Source: Ptychodera flava
Taxonomy: Eukaryota; Hemichordata; Enteropneusta; Ptychoderidae
Assembly: GCF_041260155.1 (NCBI RefSeq)
Contig: NC_091940.1
Span: 28,865,651 to 28,929,650, forward strand
Reading direction: 5' to 3'
DNA length: 64,000 bases
Position numbers and translations under genes: made by a program
The notes under the pieces: generated by a model
Told to the model about the DNA's origin: nothing
Database searches by the model: none
The model's input: only the letters and a program-made list of their open reading frames with translations
In this document: piece after piece, positions 23,900 through 37,095 of the stretch
How the letters are laid out: the number at the start of each line of letters is the position of its first letter
Position numbering within the stretch: the stretch's first letter is position 1

Positions 23900-26250
23900 T
23901 GTCATACCAAGGTCTGTGTGTGTGTTTCTGTGGGTGTCTGTCTGTTTACACGATAACTCAAAGACGCCTAAGTCAGAGTTGGTAGACAGGTACCATATTC
24001 CAATGGCAAGAACTGATTAGATTTTTGTTAGTCTAACTTGCATATTAATGAAGTAATGAAATTTCATTTTTACCTCACGTTTTCACACACGTGAGCTAGT
24101 ATCATAGCGATGTCTGCCTCTCTGTCAGTGTGTGTGTGTAGTTAGTGTGTGTGTTTGTCTGTCTATCTGTCTGTTTACACGATAATTCAAAAACGCCTGA
24201 TCGGATTCCAGTCAGATTTGGTAGATAAGGACCATATGCTTATTACAAAAAGTGATTAGAATTTAATTATTGTGGCTTTCATATTAGTGAAGTTATGAAA
24301 TATCACTTTTTCATATAGAGGTTTCCTATGGAGATAGAAATGAGAGTGTCGACAAATATCGAGAAATAATGCACAAAATTTCAAGAAAATCTTTCGTAGA
24401 TGACAATCTCAGAACATTATGATGATATTGTGAGCTTTGGTTTTAATAATCCGTTCATTGCATAGTTAATGAACTTTTGTTACTAGTGATATAACTCTGA
24501 AATTCCTACACAAAATTTGATGATACCTGCAACAATATTGATCTGATATATATCTAATTGTACTGAGAAGCATTGGGCAGTGTCAAGTTAATAAATAGCT
24601 CATTTGTATATTTAATGAAGTTTTGTAATTAGTCATATTACTCCAAAATGACTGCACCAAATTTGATTAAATCTGCTGCAGATACTGATCCGACAGATAT
24701 CTAAATGTGTTTAGAAGCATTGAGTATTGTGAAGTTAATTTAGGGTTCATTTACATATTAAATGCATGACATATATCAATAGACACTGCACAAATTTCAT
24801 CAAACTTTTCACTGATGACAATCTCAGAACATTATGATGATACCGTGAGTGTCATGTGAATTATCTTCTCCTTCGCATATTTAATGAACTTTGTAATTAG
24901 TAATGTAACTCAAAAATTCCTACACCATATTCAATGCTACTTGCAACAAATATTGTTCTGATAGGTATCTAACAGAACTAAGAAATATTGAGTAGTGTCA
25001 AGATAATAAATAGCTCATTTGCATATTGAATGAAGTTTTGTAATTAGTCACCTGCAACAAATTTGATGAAATCTGCTGCAGATAGTGATCCGACAGATAT
25101 ATGACTACGTTGTTAAGCATTTATTAGTGTAAAGTTAATTAAGGGTTCATTTGCAAATTTTATGAACTTTGTAATTAGTGATTTATCTCTGAAATTACAG
25201 CATTAAATTAATTAAACTTGCTCAGAAATTATGGCAAATTTGGTGAAACGAGCTAAATATATCGATCTGATAAATATCTAATTGTCCCATGAAGCACTGA
25301 GCAGTGTCAAGTTAATTAGGGGTCCATTTGCATCTATAAAAAATGTAATTAGTGATTTAACTCCGAAAGTAGTGTGCGAAAGTTGATAAAACCTGCTACA
25401 AATATTGATCTGACAGGTATCTGGTTGTTCTGTAAAGCAATAAGCTGTGTCAAGTTTATTTATGGATCTTAGCATATATTATAAACTTTGTAATTAGTAA
25501 TATACCTCTGAAATTACAGCACCATATTTGATGAAACCTGCTACAGATATAAACTGTTCTGTGAAGCATTTAGTCACATGTACAGTCCCTCCATTCAACT
25601 TAATTTCAATTTCAAACTTCATTCCAATTTCCTTTTCATATATTATAATGGTAATATACCTACAAACTTACAACAAAAAAATTGATGAAAGTTGCGACAG
25701 ATATTGATCTGGTAGATGTCTGATTGTACTGTGAAGCATTGAGCATAATCACATAAGGAAATGTCTCATTTTCATACGTCATGCATTTTTGTTATTAGTA
25801 ATTTGACTCGTAAACTGTTTTACCAAAGTCGATGCAAGCAGCTTCAGACATTGATCTGACAGATATCTTACTCTTCTGTGAAGCATTTGGCAGTGTCAAT
25901 TAACGGCTTATTTGCATACTTAATGACCTTTTGTAATTAGTCGTGTGAGTCAAATTTACTGTCTAAGATCTGATTACACTTGATACATATATGAAGGTGA
26001 CAGATATCTGGCCTGTACTGAGAAATATTAGCAAGTGTTGTCAATGAATTGCTAACTTACAGCGACTTTATAGAAAGTTGTTAAAGGTGTTTTCACGTAA
26101 TTACATTGGTACTGAATGTTTCTTTCCTACTCAAAATCCAAATGACAGCAGTCAAAGAAATGTAGCATCCTTATTTCAGCTAATTACATACTTGTATATT
26201 TAATGACATTTGGAATAAATTTATGGTGAATATTGTACATGATGTTGATA
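23900..26250. repeat. degenerate ~150-bp tandem repeat array with (TG)-rich leader
   Basis: From about 24440 to 26200 a unit of roughly 150 bp recurs some ten times. Each unit holds TTTGCATATTTAATGAA, TTTGTAATTAGT, a GCACCAAATTTGATGAAA-like phrase, ATTGATCTGACAGATATCTA and GAAGCATTGAGCAGTGTCAA with variation. Before it, about 23910-24310, lie two copies of a leader with TCTGTCTGTTTACACGATAA and AAAACGCCTGATCGGATTCC. The layout (microsatellite-like leader, then core repeats) suits a non-autonomous Helitron-like or pearl-like element; this is inferred. Confidence 0.65.
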
Positions 26251-27667
26251 ATAACACGTCCATGTGACAAACATGTAACAAAAGTTATTCACATACGATT
26301 GCCATATATACTAAAGTACGAGAGCATTTTCAGTTCATATATGTTATAATAAGAGGAAAATGAACCAAAAGTAGGATTAGGAAGTTAAATAAAAGGTTAA
26401 CGCACAAAAGTCGAATGAAATAGCGTTACAGTTTTTTATTCTAACTTTGTGGTAAACCTGAAGCTTTCAGGTATAACAGATGACTATTTCCAATGATGGT
26501 TTACAGGGATGAAAAAATTACCGGTGCTTTTACATATCATTTTGAATAGTTTTAAAATGTACAAGGCAACACAATCAATATTTATTTGAATAGAATCATA
26601 AATAATGAAATATATCCATTATAAAGATTACTATTGCATAAAACTGAAAATTCATAAGAGACCTTGAAACTACGAATATGGTCGAAATCAAAACATAGCA
26701 ATGTAGCTGACGTTAAATTTTGTTTGTAGAGTGGTTTGACTTGCCGAACTCTTTGCTGAGTCATTAGCTACTGGGGTTTAGGGTTCAAATCGGGCAGAAA
26801 ATAGCTCAAGCATGTCTTATACTGATGCCCTATTGTCAACAGATGTATGTGAAAATTCAGAAGCACGTCTACGTCAAAATATACCTCTACATGTTGATAT
26901 TTATATTCTGCAATTATCAAAAACTTCAACATGTACGATTGCCATAAAAACAGTGTATTTGAGAAATATGAAAGTCGCAAACTGTCGTTTACGGAGAATG
27001 GTAGCGTAACATAGAAACAAAAAATAAATCTTAATACCTGTGAAGATTTTTATAATGGCAGATACATACTTTGGGATATTAGAATTAGGAAGTGAACGTT
27101 TTTACTAACGATATGAAAACTATATGAAAGGACGGTGATAAACATACATTTCTTTAATCCATAATATTAAAACCCGTAGAAGCAAGAACCTTCTTTAGTA
27201 GCAATGCACAGGACGAAGGTGCCTTTATGAAAAATGGTATCAGCTCAACTGTGGCATTATATCTCTGACATATGGCTGTCATAATGGCTACCAATTAATT
27301 CAAATTTTGGTCAAGTAGTCTCATGAAGATTCACTGTCCGTATTGCATGAATCAACAGGCATGGTTAGAATTCTGAGACACGTTACACAAAGTTTCCGTG
27401 GAAAACATAAGTATCAAATGAGGTCTGTATATTCAGTGTATACATACATTTATACTTATGTATTCGAAACGATTGAATTAATTCCATCATTCACTTCAGC
27501 GTAGAGTGATGTAGTTTTGGCAGCCCTCTTTGGGTTTAAGAGTTCCAGTTTCACCAATGTCGTACGACTGACCAGGAATCCAACTGAAATCAAACAGTGG
27601 CAACAGCTTTGCGAAGATTACTTTTATTTCGATCTGAAAGATGAATGTTGAATGGTTAAATCATTTA

Positions 27668-27683
27668 ATATATATATATATAT

Positions 27684-27735
<52 letters not shown>

Positions 27736-27784
27736 TTATATATATAATGACTTATTTTGAAAATATATATATATATATATATAT

Positions 27785-27835
<51 letters not shown>
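27668..27835. repeat. (TA)n microsatellite in intron 13 of copy B
   Basis: Two AT dinucleotide tracts are separated by ATGACTTATTTTGAAA. Similar tracts occupy intron 13 of copies C and D. Confidence 0.95.
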
Positions 27836-27840
<5 letters not shown>

Positions 27841-28789
27841 TGTTGCATCAACTTATTTTGAAAACAAGACACACAAATATATCACACGTACACATTACCT
27901 GTGCGAAATTTTGACCAATGCAATGCCGTGGTCGCATTGAAATGGAATGCTCGTGTTTGGTATGCTGTTGAGAATAGAGAATCAGATTTAAAATCTTTGC
28001 CTAGAAAAACCAAGAATTTCTAACGGAACATCCTTCAATAAACACTGGTGAGGAATATGTTTTGATATGAGACATCTAGGTATGGATCTCATTCGAAGAG
28101 AGTCTCGGATATGATCTGATTTTTACTTGATTGATACATGTAGTTAATTCATCATCATTAATCACTCACATTGCATCAGCGTCATTGAAGCGGTCAGGGT
28201 TGAAGATGTTAGCGAATTCATAGTACTCTTCGTGCTTACTGATTCTGAACAGATCGATCTGTAAATGTGTGATTGAATTGATCAGAGAAAGAGTTGGTTT
28301 TGTTCAACCTTTAGTGAGATCGACTTTGTTGGTCGCTCTTAAATGTCTTGACATTGTTGACATTCAGATTATAATGAACTACATCATGAAATCTGGTTTT
28401 AAACGATTTTAATATGGGGTAAAAAGAGCTCAGTTGTCTTCAAACGGTACCTTGTCTATCTGAACAAGATGCAGAAATTTTATTGGCAGGTGCCCAATAT
28501 TGAAATGGTGCCTTCGTGGGATTCCTCAAGTTGTTGACGGCTCATTCTCTCGATTACGAATAAGCTTTTGAAGTATACTTAGAGTAAGTTGAACAAATAG
28601 GAGAACATAACAGTTGGCTGGGTGATAACAAATTGCAAATCCTGCTCTAAACCCAAATATTCCATGATACGTCTAATAAAGACCCATAGGTTCAACACTT
28701 TGTATGATATTTTGTGATTTAGTCAATACTTTCAGTATTCTGTACATATAACGTTTTATTAAAGAAATAAGATGTTCATAATCGTGCGG

Positions 28790-28983
28790 TAACAGCTACG
28801 TGTAGTGATTCAAAGCGAAAATACGTTAGTACGTCAACGGACTTGTCTTCAACACTGTTATTGGACGACGAGATAGAAGAAGCGGAAGAAGCTGATGCAT
28901 CGACTGCTTCCCATAAAACGACAGGTAAAACAGCAAAAGTGCAAAAGAAGAGAAAGAAAGCCCGGGGGCAAAGAAGAAGATGA
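28790..28983 (+). pseudogene. LINE ORF1, C-terminal remnant
   Basis: An open frame runs straight from the insertion point to a TGA at 28981-28983. It encodes an acidic stretch (LLLDDEIEEAEEADA) and a very basic tail (KVQKKRKKARGQRRR). This fits the end of a LINE ORF1 nucleic-acid-binding protein. The front of ORF1 is missing, as expected from 5' truncation during target-primed reverse transcription. Confidence 0.65.
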
Positions 28984-29042
28984 AAATAGACATATATTTG
29001 TAAGCTTTTAACCTCTTTCGAATTACCAATTTTTCGAATTAA

Positions 29043-32000
29043 GTGATTTGCAGTATGCATTTTCTGTCTTTACACTGCAGAGGGTTAAGAGATACACAAA
29101 AGAGGAAGCAAATTTTCAAATGGGTGAGAGATCAGAAAGCAGATATAGTATTGTTGCAAGAAACATACTGGGATGAAAATATCTCAACAGCAATTGATTT
29201 TGAATGGAAAGGATACTTTTTCAACTCTTTCGGTTCAAATCATAGCAGAGGAGTTGCGATACTGTTTGATCAGCACTTAAACTATATTATAAAGCATACA
29301 AAGTGTTCTCAGAAAACTACTTGTCGCTGTCGAGATTGACGATGAAGTATTCACCATTGTCAACGTATATGCACCAAATATGCGTAAAGAAAGGGATTCT
29401 TTTTTTACTTCACTGAAAAGTTTTGTATACAAAAACGCTTTATCTGATGGGTATATTTTCATTGGAGGCGATTTTAACACTGGTTTTGACGCCAGTGTTG
29501 ATAGTCGAGGAGAGAAGAGTCGTTACATCTCTTCTAAGAAGCTGAGTAATATCGTTAAATCGTTCGATTTGTGTGACGTGTGGAGAACACTCCATCCTGA
29601 TACTTTGCAATTTACCTGGCGACAGATGACACTTGGTTTGGCTAGTACAATTGATTTTTGGCTGATTCCAAAACAGCTACTTGCCAATGTTCAATCTGCT
29701 GATGTAAGACCATCAATTAGAGCAGATCATAATGCAGTGTCTTGTAAAGTAAATTTCAGTAAGTGTGATAGAGGTCCTTTGTTACTGGAAATTAAATATC
29801 AGTTTGCTGAAAGACGATGATTATAAAGCACTTATCTTGAGAGTAATTAACGATTCAGTGAAATACTATAAAAACAAATGTGACAAAAGAAAACTAGATA
29901 TAATTAAAATAAAAGTTAAAGAAGCAAGTGTTAAGTACACAAAAAATAAAGAAGTGAATAGGAAATCCAGGCAGAAGTTTTTGGAAGAAGTTATTACAAA
30001 CTTAGAAATAAAACTATTAAGTAGTCATAAGGGAGATAAAGACATGATAAAAACATACGAGGAAAACAAGAACGAGCTTGACCAAATTTATGTACATCAG
30101 CTACGGGGGATGCAACTAAGGTCCAGAATAAAATGGTATGAAGAGGGAGAAAGAAACAGTAGATACTTTCTGGGGTTAGAGAGGAAAAGATACAGAGCTA
30201 AACAAATAACAAAGTTGAATGTCAATGGTAAAATCATAACAAAGACAGAAGAAATTTTAAATGCACAGAAAGATTTCTATAAGAATCTTTATGCAACAAC
30301 AGATGTGAATGAAAATGAGGTTAGACATTATGTAAACAGTATTACAGTAAATTCCAAATTAAAAGGTTATCAAGCTGAAAAAGCCGAAGGGAAGATCACA
30401 GTAGATGAATGCAAACAAGCAATTTGGCAGATGAAAAATAACAAAACACCAGGGTTGGACGGCATCCCTATTGAATTTTATAGAACTTTCTGGGATGACT
30501 TAAAAGAAATTGTAACGGACTCTTTTAATGAAGGTTATGATGAAGGGAAGCTTGCGGCAACGCAATGCTTAAGTGTTATAACATTGATACACAAAAAAGA
30601 TTCACGTTTAGAACTGAAGAACTGGAGGCCCATCTCACTTCTCAATCACGATTATAAGATTTTATCCCTGTGCTTGCAAATAGATTGAAAAAGGTAATCC
30701 CTTCAATAATTAACACAGACCAGGTAGGCTATATTAAGGGTCGGTTTAGTGGCCAAAATGTACGTTTAATTGAAGATTTAATTGACTTTGCTGAGAAAAG
30801 GAACAAAGGAGGGGCTATTTTATTCCTCGACTTCTGCAAAGCCTTTGATACGGTGGAGCACAAGTTCATGTTCATTTCTTTAGAAAAGTTTGGTTTTGGA
30901 AGTTGTTTTGTTAATTGGATCAAGACAATATATTCAGATTGCAGAGTGCTATAATTAATAACGGTTGGATCACTCCTGTCTTTTTACACTACAAAGAGGC
31001 ATAAGACAAGGGTGTCCTCTCTCTGCTTTACTATTCATAATTGTCGCTGAAGTACTAGCACAAGTAATTAGAAATGATGAAAATGTAGGTTTCAAAGTGA
31101 AAAACAAGAATGTCAAAATCACACAGTTAGCAGATGACACCCAAGTGTACATAGAGAATGTAAAATCCTTGGCTCGAGTACTCAACATCATTGATCAATA
31201 TGGAAAGTACTCTGGGGTAAAACTAAATAGAGACAAAACGGAAGGGTTAAAATTAGCGCCCTGGAAAAAGAAGGATAATATAGGCCTTATCCCGTGGCCT
31301 AAAAAGCCAATAAAAGCTTTGGGAATTTATTTTGGTCATGACAAAAAGGAGGTGAAATCACGAAATTGGGAAAATAAGTTAGAAAAAATAGAGGCGTTAC
31401 TGAACAGTTGGAAGAAAAGATACTTATCCTTATTTGGGAAAATAACAATTTTGAAGAGCCTTGCTTTTTCCAAAATCACCTATATTGCGTCTATGATTGA
31501 TACACCAAAAGACGTAGTAGTGAGATTAAATAAAATATTTTATAATTTTTTATGGAGCGGGAAAAAGGGTAAAATTCGGAAAGAAATCACTTGGAATAAA
31601 GTTGAACAGGGAGGTATACAAATGATAGATATAAGTTCAAATATAAAAGCATTGAAATGCGGATGGGTGAAGAGGCTTGTAAACAGTGAAAATGAGACAT
31701 GGAAAAATATAAAAGCATTGAAATGCGGATGGGTGAAGAGGCTTGTAAACAGTGAAAATGAGACATGGAAAGTAGTCATTGATTATTATTTTGAAAAATT
31801 CGGTGGTATCAGTGATGTTTTTACATACAATCTTGATAAAAAATGCTTGAAATATGTAACAAAAAAACTACCGACTTTCTATGCAAGTGTCCTTGATAGT
31901 TGGTATGAAATTGTGATAAATGACCGTAAAATAGAGTTACGCCAAATGCTGTGGGCGAGCAAAAAATTTGGGCAACCATAACATCACAGTAAATAATCAG

Positions 32001-32830
32001 CCTTTATTTTTTACTGATTGGATGGATGCTGGTTTTATGTATATTTCTGATTTATTTACCAATGGTCATTTCATTCAGCAATGTGATATTTTGATTAGAT
32101 TGAAGAAAAAAGAAACTGGATTATACAGTATATAAAGCTAAAGAAAGCAATTCCATACCAATGGATGCAATGTATGAGAACTCTAAGAACTAACTTAGTG
32201 GTAAATCGACAGAGAAAAAGTATTTTGAAACAGAATCACCAAGGAAAATATGTAGACGTTTATATGTTCTCTTGTAAAGATTTTTACTGGAATATTTTGA
32301 CGAGACGTGTAGGGACATCGTATGCAAAAACAGTGTGGGAAAACAGAATTGGTCAGTGTGCCAGTTGGCAGCTGATATGGTCAAGCAAGGTGAAAAACAT
32401 GACAATCAAGAAAATCGCTCAGTTTAATTTGTTTTTGCTGTATGACAAACTACCTCACAGATCAAATTTATTTAGATGGAAGAAGGAACCTTCTCCAATG
32501 TGTGAGCAATGTATTTCTCTTGAAGACTGTGAACATTTTCTTTTTGAATGTCCACGAGTAAAGCATTTTTGGGCGTCTGTTTTTCGGGCCCTTAACAAAA
32601 CATATGATATCCAGTTGAACATGCGATGGAAACATGTTATATATGGTTATTTTCTAGGTATGCCTAAGTTTGAAGCCTTGAATATGATAATTATGGTTGG
32701 CACTTTTTCAGTATACAAGGCAAGAATTTTAAAACAAAACAACGTGACAAGTTTATTGATTGAGGAATTATATTACATTAATTATGCCAAGAGAAACAGA
32801 ATTATTTCAGAGTTTATAAATCACCTGTAA
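29043..32830 (+). pseudogene. LINE ORF2 (AP endonuclease + reverse transcriptase), frameshifted
   Basis: The apurinic endonuclease domain comes first: HCRGLRDTQKR, KADIVLLQETYW (about 29130-29170), NVYAPN, GGDFN (about 29466) and RADHNAV. The RT domain follows: NNKTPGLDGIPIEFY (about 30440), NWRPISLLNHDYKIL, DQVGYIKGRFSGQN, ILFLDFCKAFDTVEH, GIRQGCPLSALLF (about 31000) and LADDTQVY (about 31130; the usual first residue is Phe). A C-x2-C-x7-H-x4-C knuckle (CEQC...H...C, about 32500-32550) lies near the C-terminus; stop 32828-32830. The frame changes near 29315, 29805, 30665, 30955, 31975 and 32140. A perfect 66-bp duplication adds 22 residues. Confidence 0.9.
31640..31771 (+). repeat. exact 66-bp tandem duplication inside LINE ORF2
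   Basis: Bases 31640-31705 and 31706-31771 are identical. Both encode NIKALKCGWVKRLV then NSENETWK, so the duplication keeps the frame. Perfect identity implies a very recent event, or an assembly artefact. Confidence 0.95.
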
Positions 32831-33446
32831 ATCACTTACGATCAGTTGTATGTTTAATGTCTGAAGAAATAAAGCCGATCTTATTAAAAAAAAAAATTAA
32901 AAAAAATAATCGTGCGGAAAATTGTGTTTTAAGAATTTTTAACGGTTATCAAAAAAACCCAGCACTGGCGCTGCTGAACGGATTTGAAGGAAATTTGATC
33001 TTCATGATCTTGTAAAAAATCATACGATAGCTTGTGCAAATTTCAGATAGTAATCAGTAAAACTCAATAAACAAAAAACACTTCCAGAACGATCATCATG
33101 GTGGTAAGATTTTATATAGGCTTTCTTTCGCGAGCAAAACAGTGAATTTCATCTTACCACTATGTAAGAATTAGCGGGTACTCTGACTCCAACAACGGTT
33201 TCCTCCATTTCGAGAAGGCGAGGAACTACAGATGCAAAAGGATACATTCGCAGAGTCTCCTTCACGACCTACAGATATACGACTATTTGTTAAAATAGAT
33301 TTTAAACTAAGTCCATTGCCATCATTTCTCTGTTGTGGACCGGTGATTCTTTTTAGACAAACATCCTAAATCAACAGATCATATTGTCTTTGAGTACATC
33401 ACTTGCCCTAGCAACAACTCCAAAGACGATCTCCCAGGTTATTTAA

Positions 33447-34150
33447 GGTAGTACGTGCATTGAAAGTGAAAGACTTAAACTTTTGCTTGGACTTTCCTCA
33501 ATGAAACTTTCAACCACTCTCTTTCAAAATCAAGAATAAAAATCAGGGCTCACTGTGTGAAGTTTCGTTACAGAGAAACAAATTGCCTGACACATTTACC
33601 AATATTTTGCAATTCAAACTGACCGTCATACCTTTCTTTTAAATCTGGGTGGTAAAAATGTCTATTTTGAAAAACAAAGACAATGAAAATTGTTCTTGCT
33701 CAAAGAAATTTAAAATTAACCTCACAAGGGTAGACCAGAAAACGATTGTAATCGTTTGAGAGTCCCGATATCTGTCCCCGAGGCGCATTCTACCTTTTAA
33801 GGTAGTATGCACCTCGAAAGTGAAAGACTTAAACTTTTAATCTAACTTTCCTCAAGGAATCTTTCAATCATTCTCTTTCACAATCAAGAATAAAAATAGG
33901 GGGTCACCATGCAAATTTTGGTACTAGAGAAACAAATCACCCAAGATTAACCGATATTGTAAATTCAAAATGGCCGCCATCCCTGTGTTAACTCTATGGA
34001 GAAAAATAAAAAATTTCGAATTTCGAAAAACTACGCCATGAAAAGTTTTCTTTCACCAGAGCTTTAAAATGAACCCCCACATGTTGTATATCAGAAGAGA
34101 ATTGTAAAAGTTTGAGTGTCCGAATGTCTGTCCCCGAGGTGAGTTCTACC
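33447..34150. mobile_element. two adjacent TTAA MITEs in intron 10 of copy B
   Basis: Copy 1 (33447-33796) and copy 2 (33801-34150) share one TTAA between them (33797-33800) and have TTAA outside (33443-33446 and 34151-34154). Both start GGTAGTAYGYRC and end in a TCTACC-type inverted match. Both carry the internal order: AGTGAAAGACTTAAACTTTT, CTTTCAA, the ATCAAGAATAAAAAT phrase, GGCCGCCATCCCTGTGTTAA (copy 2), and CTGTCCCCGAGG. They are non-coding. Confidence 0.8.
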
Positions 34151-36404
34151 TTAATGTAGAATTGACCTTTGGGACAGACGTTTAAGCCTCTCATCTCTCT
34201 AAAATGTCATGTCTTGTTTTTTGTTGACCATCGAAAATTCACAAGTCCCTGGTGCAATTCGTTAGAGCAGATTTCCAAAATCTTGCTGGCTATGGTCTAA
34301 TTGGTACCCAGATTTGATTGAATAAATTCACTATGATTATGACATCGCGATGATAATTTCGTTCACTTCATTTGCTAGATTCTAAATTTAAACGCCTTAC
34401 CTGAGACATATACGAAAATTTCGCCAAATCCTCGAATTTAACTTCCATTCTTCCACAGAGAACATCCTCTATTTCCTTCCTTACTTCCTATTTTAAAACG
34501 CATAAGATTTACAGCGATGTCTTTTGAAACGATTTTAGAAAGATTAAAGTTTCTTGTCTGCACTTACAGAACGGCAAGTACATCAAACAGGATCTGATTT
34601 CTCGTCATTTTTATAACATCTGAACAGTCAGACAGTGCAGCGAATGGTTATGAATAAAGAAATTTCAAAAGGCATAAAACTCCATTGAACGTCTTGCAGC
34701 CTAACTTCTTGTGGATTATATAAGTCTACGTACATAAAAATGTATTGTTCTTGCATCTCTTTCTATTAATTGATTGCATATAGTTTTGCACGACCTCGAC
34801 TGATTGATTATTTGACTGATTCGTTGATTGGTCTATTAATTAATTATTTATCTAATTCGTTGACTGATCGATTATTTGATCTATTGATCTTCCTCAAGAT
34901 CGAATTCCAAACAAATCTTTGAATGAACAAAAGTCACAAAAAAATTAAAAAACGTAGAATTTGCAATGGTAGAAAATGAAAATATCACCGATAAAGAAAT
35001 CGCCGTTAAGTTGTTTGTTAATGTATAGGTTCCATTGTGTTAAAAAACCATAAGAGATCAGTATTTCGATCGCGGGGCATCATCCGTGGCACTAGAAAAT
35101 GATGAACAAATATATGTTTTTTATTAATTTATTTTTAGGGAGGGGTGTTGAAATAAAGACGAGTGTGTTGGATCTCTCAAATAAGTTGAGGAAAAAGCTG
35201 AGGCAAGTTTTAACATTAAAATGTGGTAAGCTTATTATGATGAAAGGTGATGTTCCTCATAGCTTCTTGCAGAAGCTCAGCGGATAAACTATAAATGGAG
35301 ACGGGTTTAAATGAGAGAAGTTGTTCATTTATGTCGAAGTTTTGGAGCGATTCTGATTTTAATTTTTGTTAGGCAGAGATACTATGACGGATCTGCTGCT
35401 GTCACCTCAAAACGGTTTTACACGTAAACTGGTAAATAAATATCTTTCAATAAGCATCTAATTGGGCGCTTAACTTACCTTTCTAGAATATCAGGGTTTC
35501 TGACAAGTTCCATCACCATGAAGGCAGCTTTATTAGCAGTTGTCTCTTGACCTTTGAGTGGACAAAAGATATTTATCTCATCACAATGCACAATCAGATG
35601 CGAATGTGAAATACATTTTCACCCCAAATATCTTACAATACCATGCGAATCTATAAATGTTCAAAAGCAAGTGTCATAAAGAATTTTACATTTAAATATC
35701 ACTTTCTTTCATCGCCTTAATTTGTCGTTTCTGATGATCAGATGGCCACTCTGAAAATTAAAGTTTTTTAAGCTAATCGGTGTGAAACTAAATTATACGA
35801 ACACAATTTCTCCTTCATTGACCATACAAAATTTATTTAAAAACTTATAACACACTTCAACGTTTCACCAAAAGTACATTAGTATTTTTGCGAAATTAAA
35901 TATTTAATTTCTAATATTGGTACACGAGATAAATCCAATTTCCTACCTGCGAGGAAAAATGTAACGAAGTCATCTACAACATCCTCCATCTGAAAATCCG
36001 GATTATTCAAGTAATCTACAGAATATCGGTTTGAAAAATGCACAATTGAAACTATTTGAAATAAAGCAATATTAGTAAAAGATGAAAAAGTTTCATATAT
36101 CGATTGCAAATAACACGATTGGAACTAATTTAGGATAATTGGATTTTGTTATTTTTCAAATTTCTCAAAAGTGTTAGGTGCCATATAGCTGAATGTTGCA
36201 ATGTTGTAAATTACTCATAAAAACAAGTGTGTAATATAAAAAGAAAAGCAGATGAGATCACATACAGATAAAATCGACATTACTTCACTATCCAATAATC
36301 CAAAATTAGTTCCAATCGTGTTAAATTCTTTTGCCAATAACCTTTCATTGTTTTCCATGTTTACGATATCCAATCATGAAAGGAGTAACTTTTAATTGTT
36401 TATT

Positions 36405-37095
36405 ACAGTGAAAGCCAGCTGAGAATAAACGATGAAATTGATCTAAATGTTTTCTCACCTGTGTAATTGGTTTGTACAGTTGTTTCAGATTTTACCACAG
36501 GACAAGTACTTGTAGTTAAGTCGCGGCAAACAAAGAGAGATGGTCGATAGTGTTGTTTCAGTAAAAGACTTCCATGCAATTGGTTAGATATGGCAATAAA
36601 ACCACTCAGCCTATAGGTAGGAATAGTATGTATGTGCTTTTCCGAAGGAAAAAGAAACGACACAGTTCAAAAATTTTGCACATTGCTAAAATAATAAGGT
36701 CTGTTTTAAGCATTTAACCCTTTGGGGAAAACAGCTTTTCTGAAGGCGAAAGAAACGAAATGGTTCGAAATATTTGAACATTGCTAAAATAATAAGGTCT
36801 CTTTTAACTGTTTAATTTTGGTGCGGGGGGACAGCGTCAAGAAATGCCAAGGCAAAGACGCGAGTACAGATTGAATCTGACTCAGCTGCTATATATGCCT
36901 GTACCTAAAGATGCTCGACAATACACTCCCGAATGTGCTTTATTATCGGTCAATATACGATCCTTTGATCAGTGCCATTACTGTGTCAAATTCAGGAACA
37001 AGTTCTAAAAATAATTACACAGTTGTGATAACGTTTAGATCAATTTCACTGTTAGCTCTCAGCTGGCTTTCACTGTGCACTGTAATTATTCCAGT
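36405..37095. repeat. inverted repeat in intron 7 of copy B, with internal ~100-bp tandem duplication
   Basis: About 36410-36475 and 37005-37095 are inverted copies sharing GTGAAAGCCAGCTGAGA and TGAAATTGATCTAAA. Between them, about 36632-36720 and 36735-36825 are direct copies sharing TTGCTAAAATAATAAGGTCT. Copy C has a single version of this unit (about 49745-49850). Confidence 0.65.

Larger units (their letters stand above)
23374..27495. other. spacer between copies A and B
   Basis: No gene is seen. About 23460-23700 is conserved upstream of copies A, B and C and is the likely promoter and 5' UTR zone of A. A tandem-repeat element occupies about 23900-26250. From about 26340 to 27495 the sequence aligns with the 3' flanks of copies C and D (for example TTAAGCTTTTG-free AT-rich blocks, and AGAATGGTTTGACTTGCCGA-like text near 26735). 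Confidence 0.6.
28790..32905 (+). mobile_element. 5'-truncated LINE of the L1/Tx1 group in intron 11 of copy B
   Basis: A 12-bp direct repeat, ATAATCGTGCGG, flanks the element (28778-28789 and 32906-32917). The plus-strand element holds the end of ORF1 (to the stop at 28981-28983), ORF2 (endonuclease, reverse transcriptase, C-terminal zinc knuckle) and a 3' end with AATAAAGCCGATC followed by an A-rich tail (about 32886-32905). The uninterrupted site is visible in copies C and D. It runs antisense to the P450 gene. About six frameshifts in ORF2 make it inactive. Confidence 0.92.
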
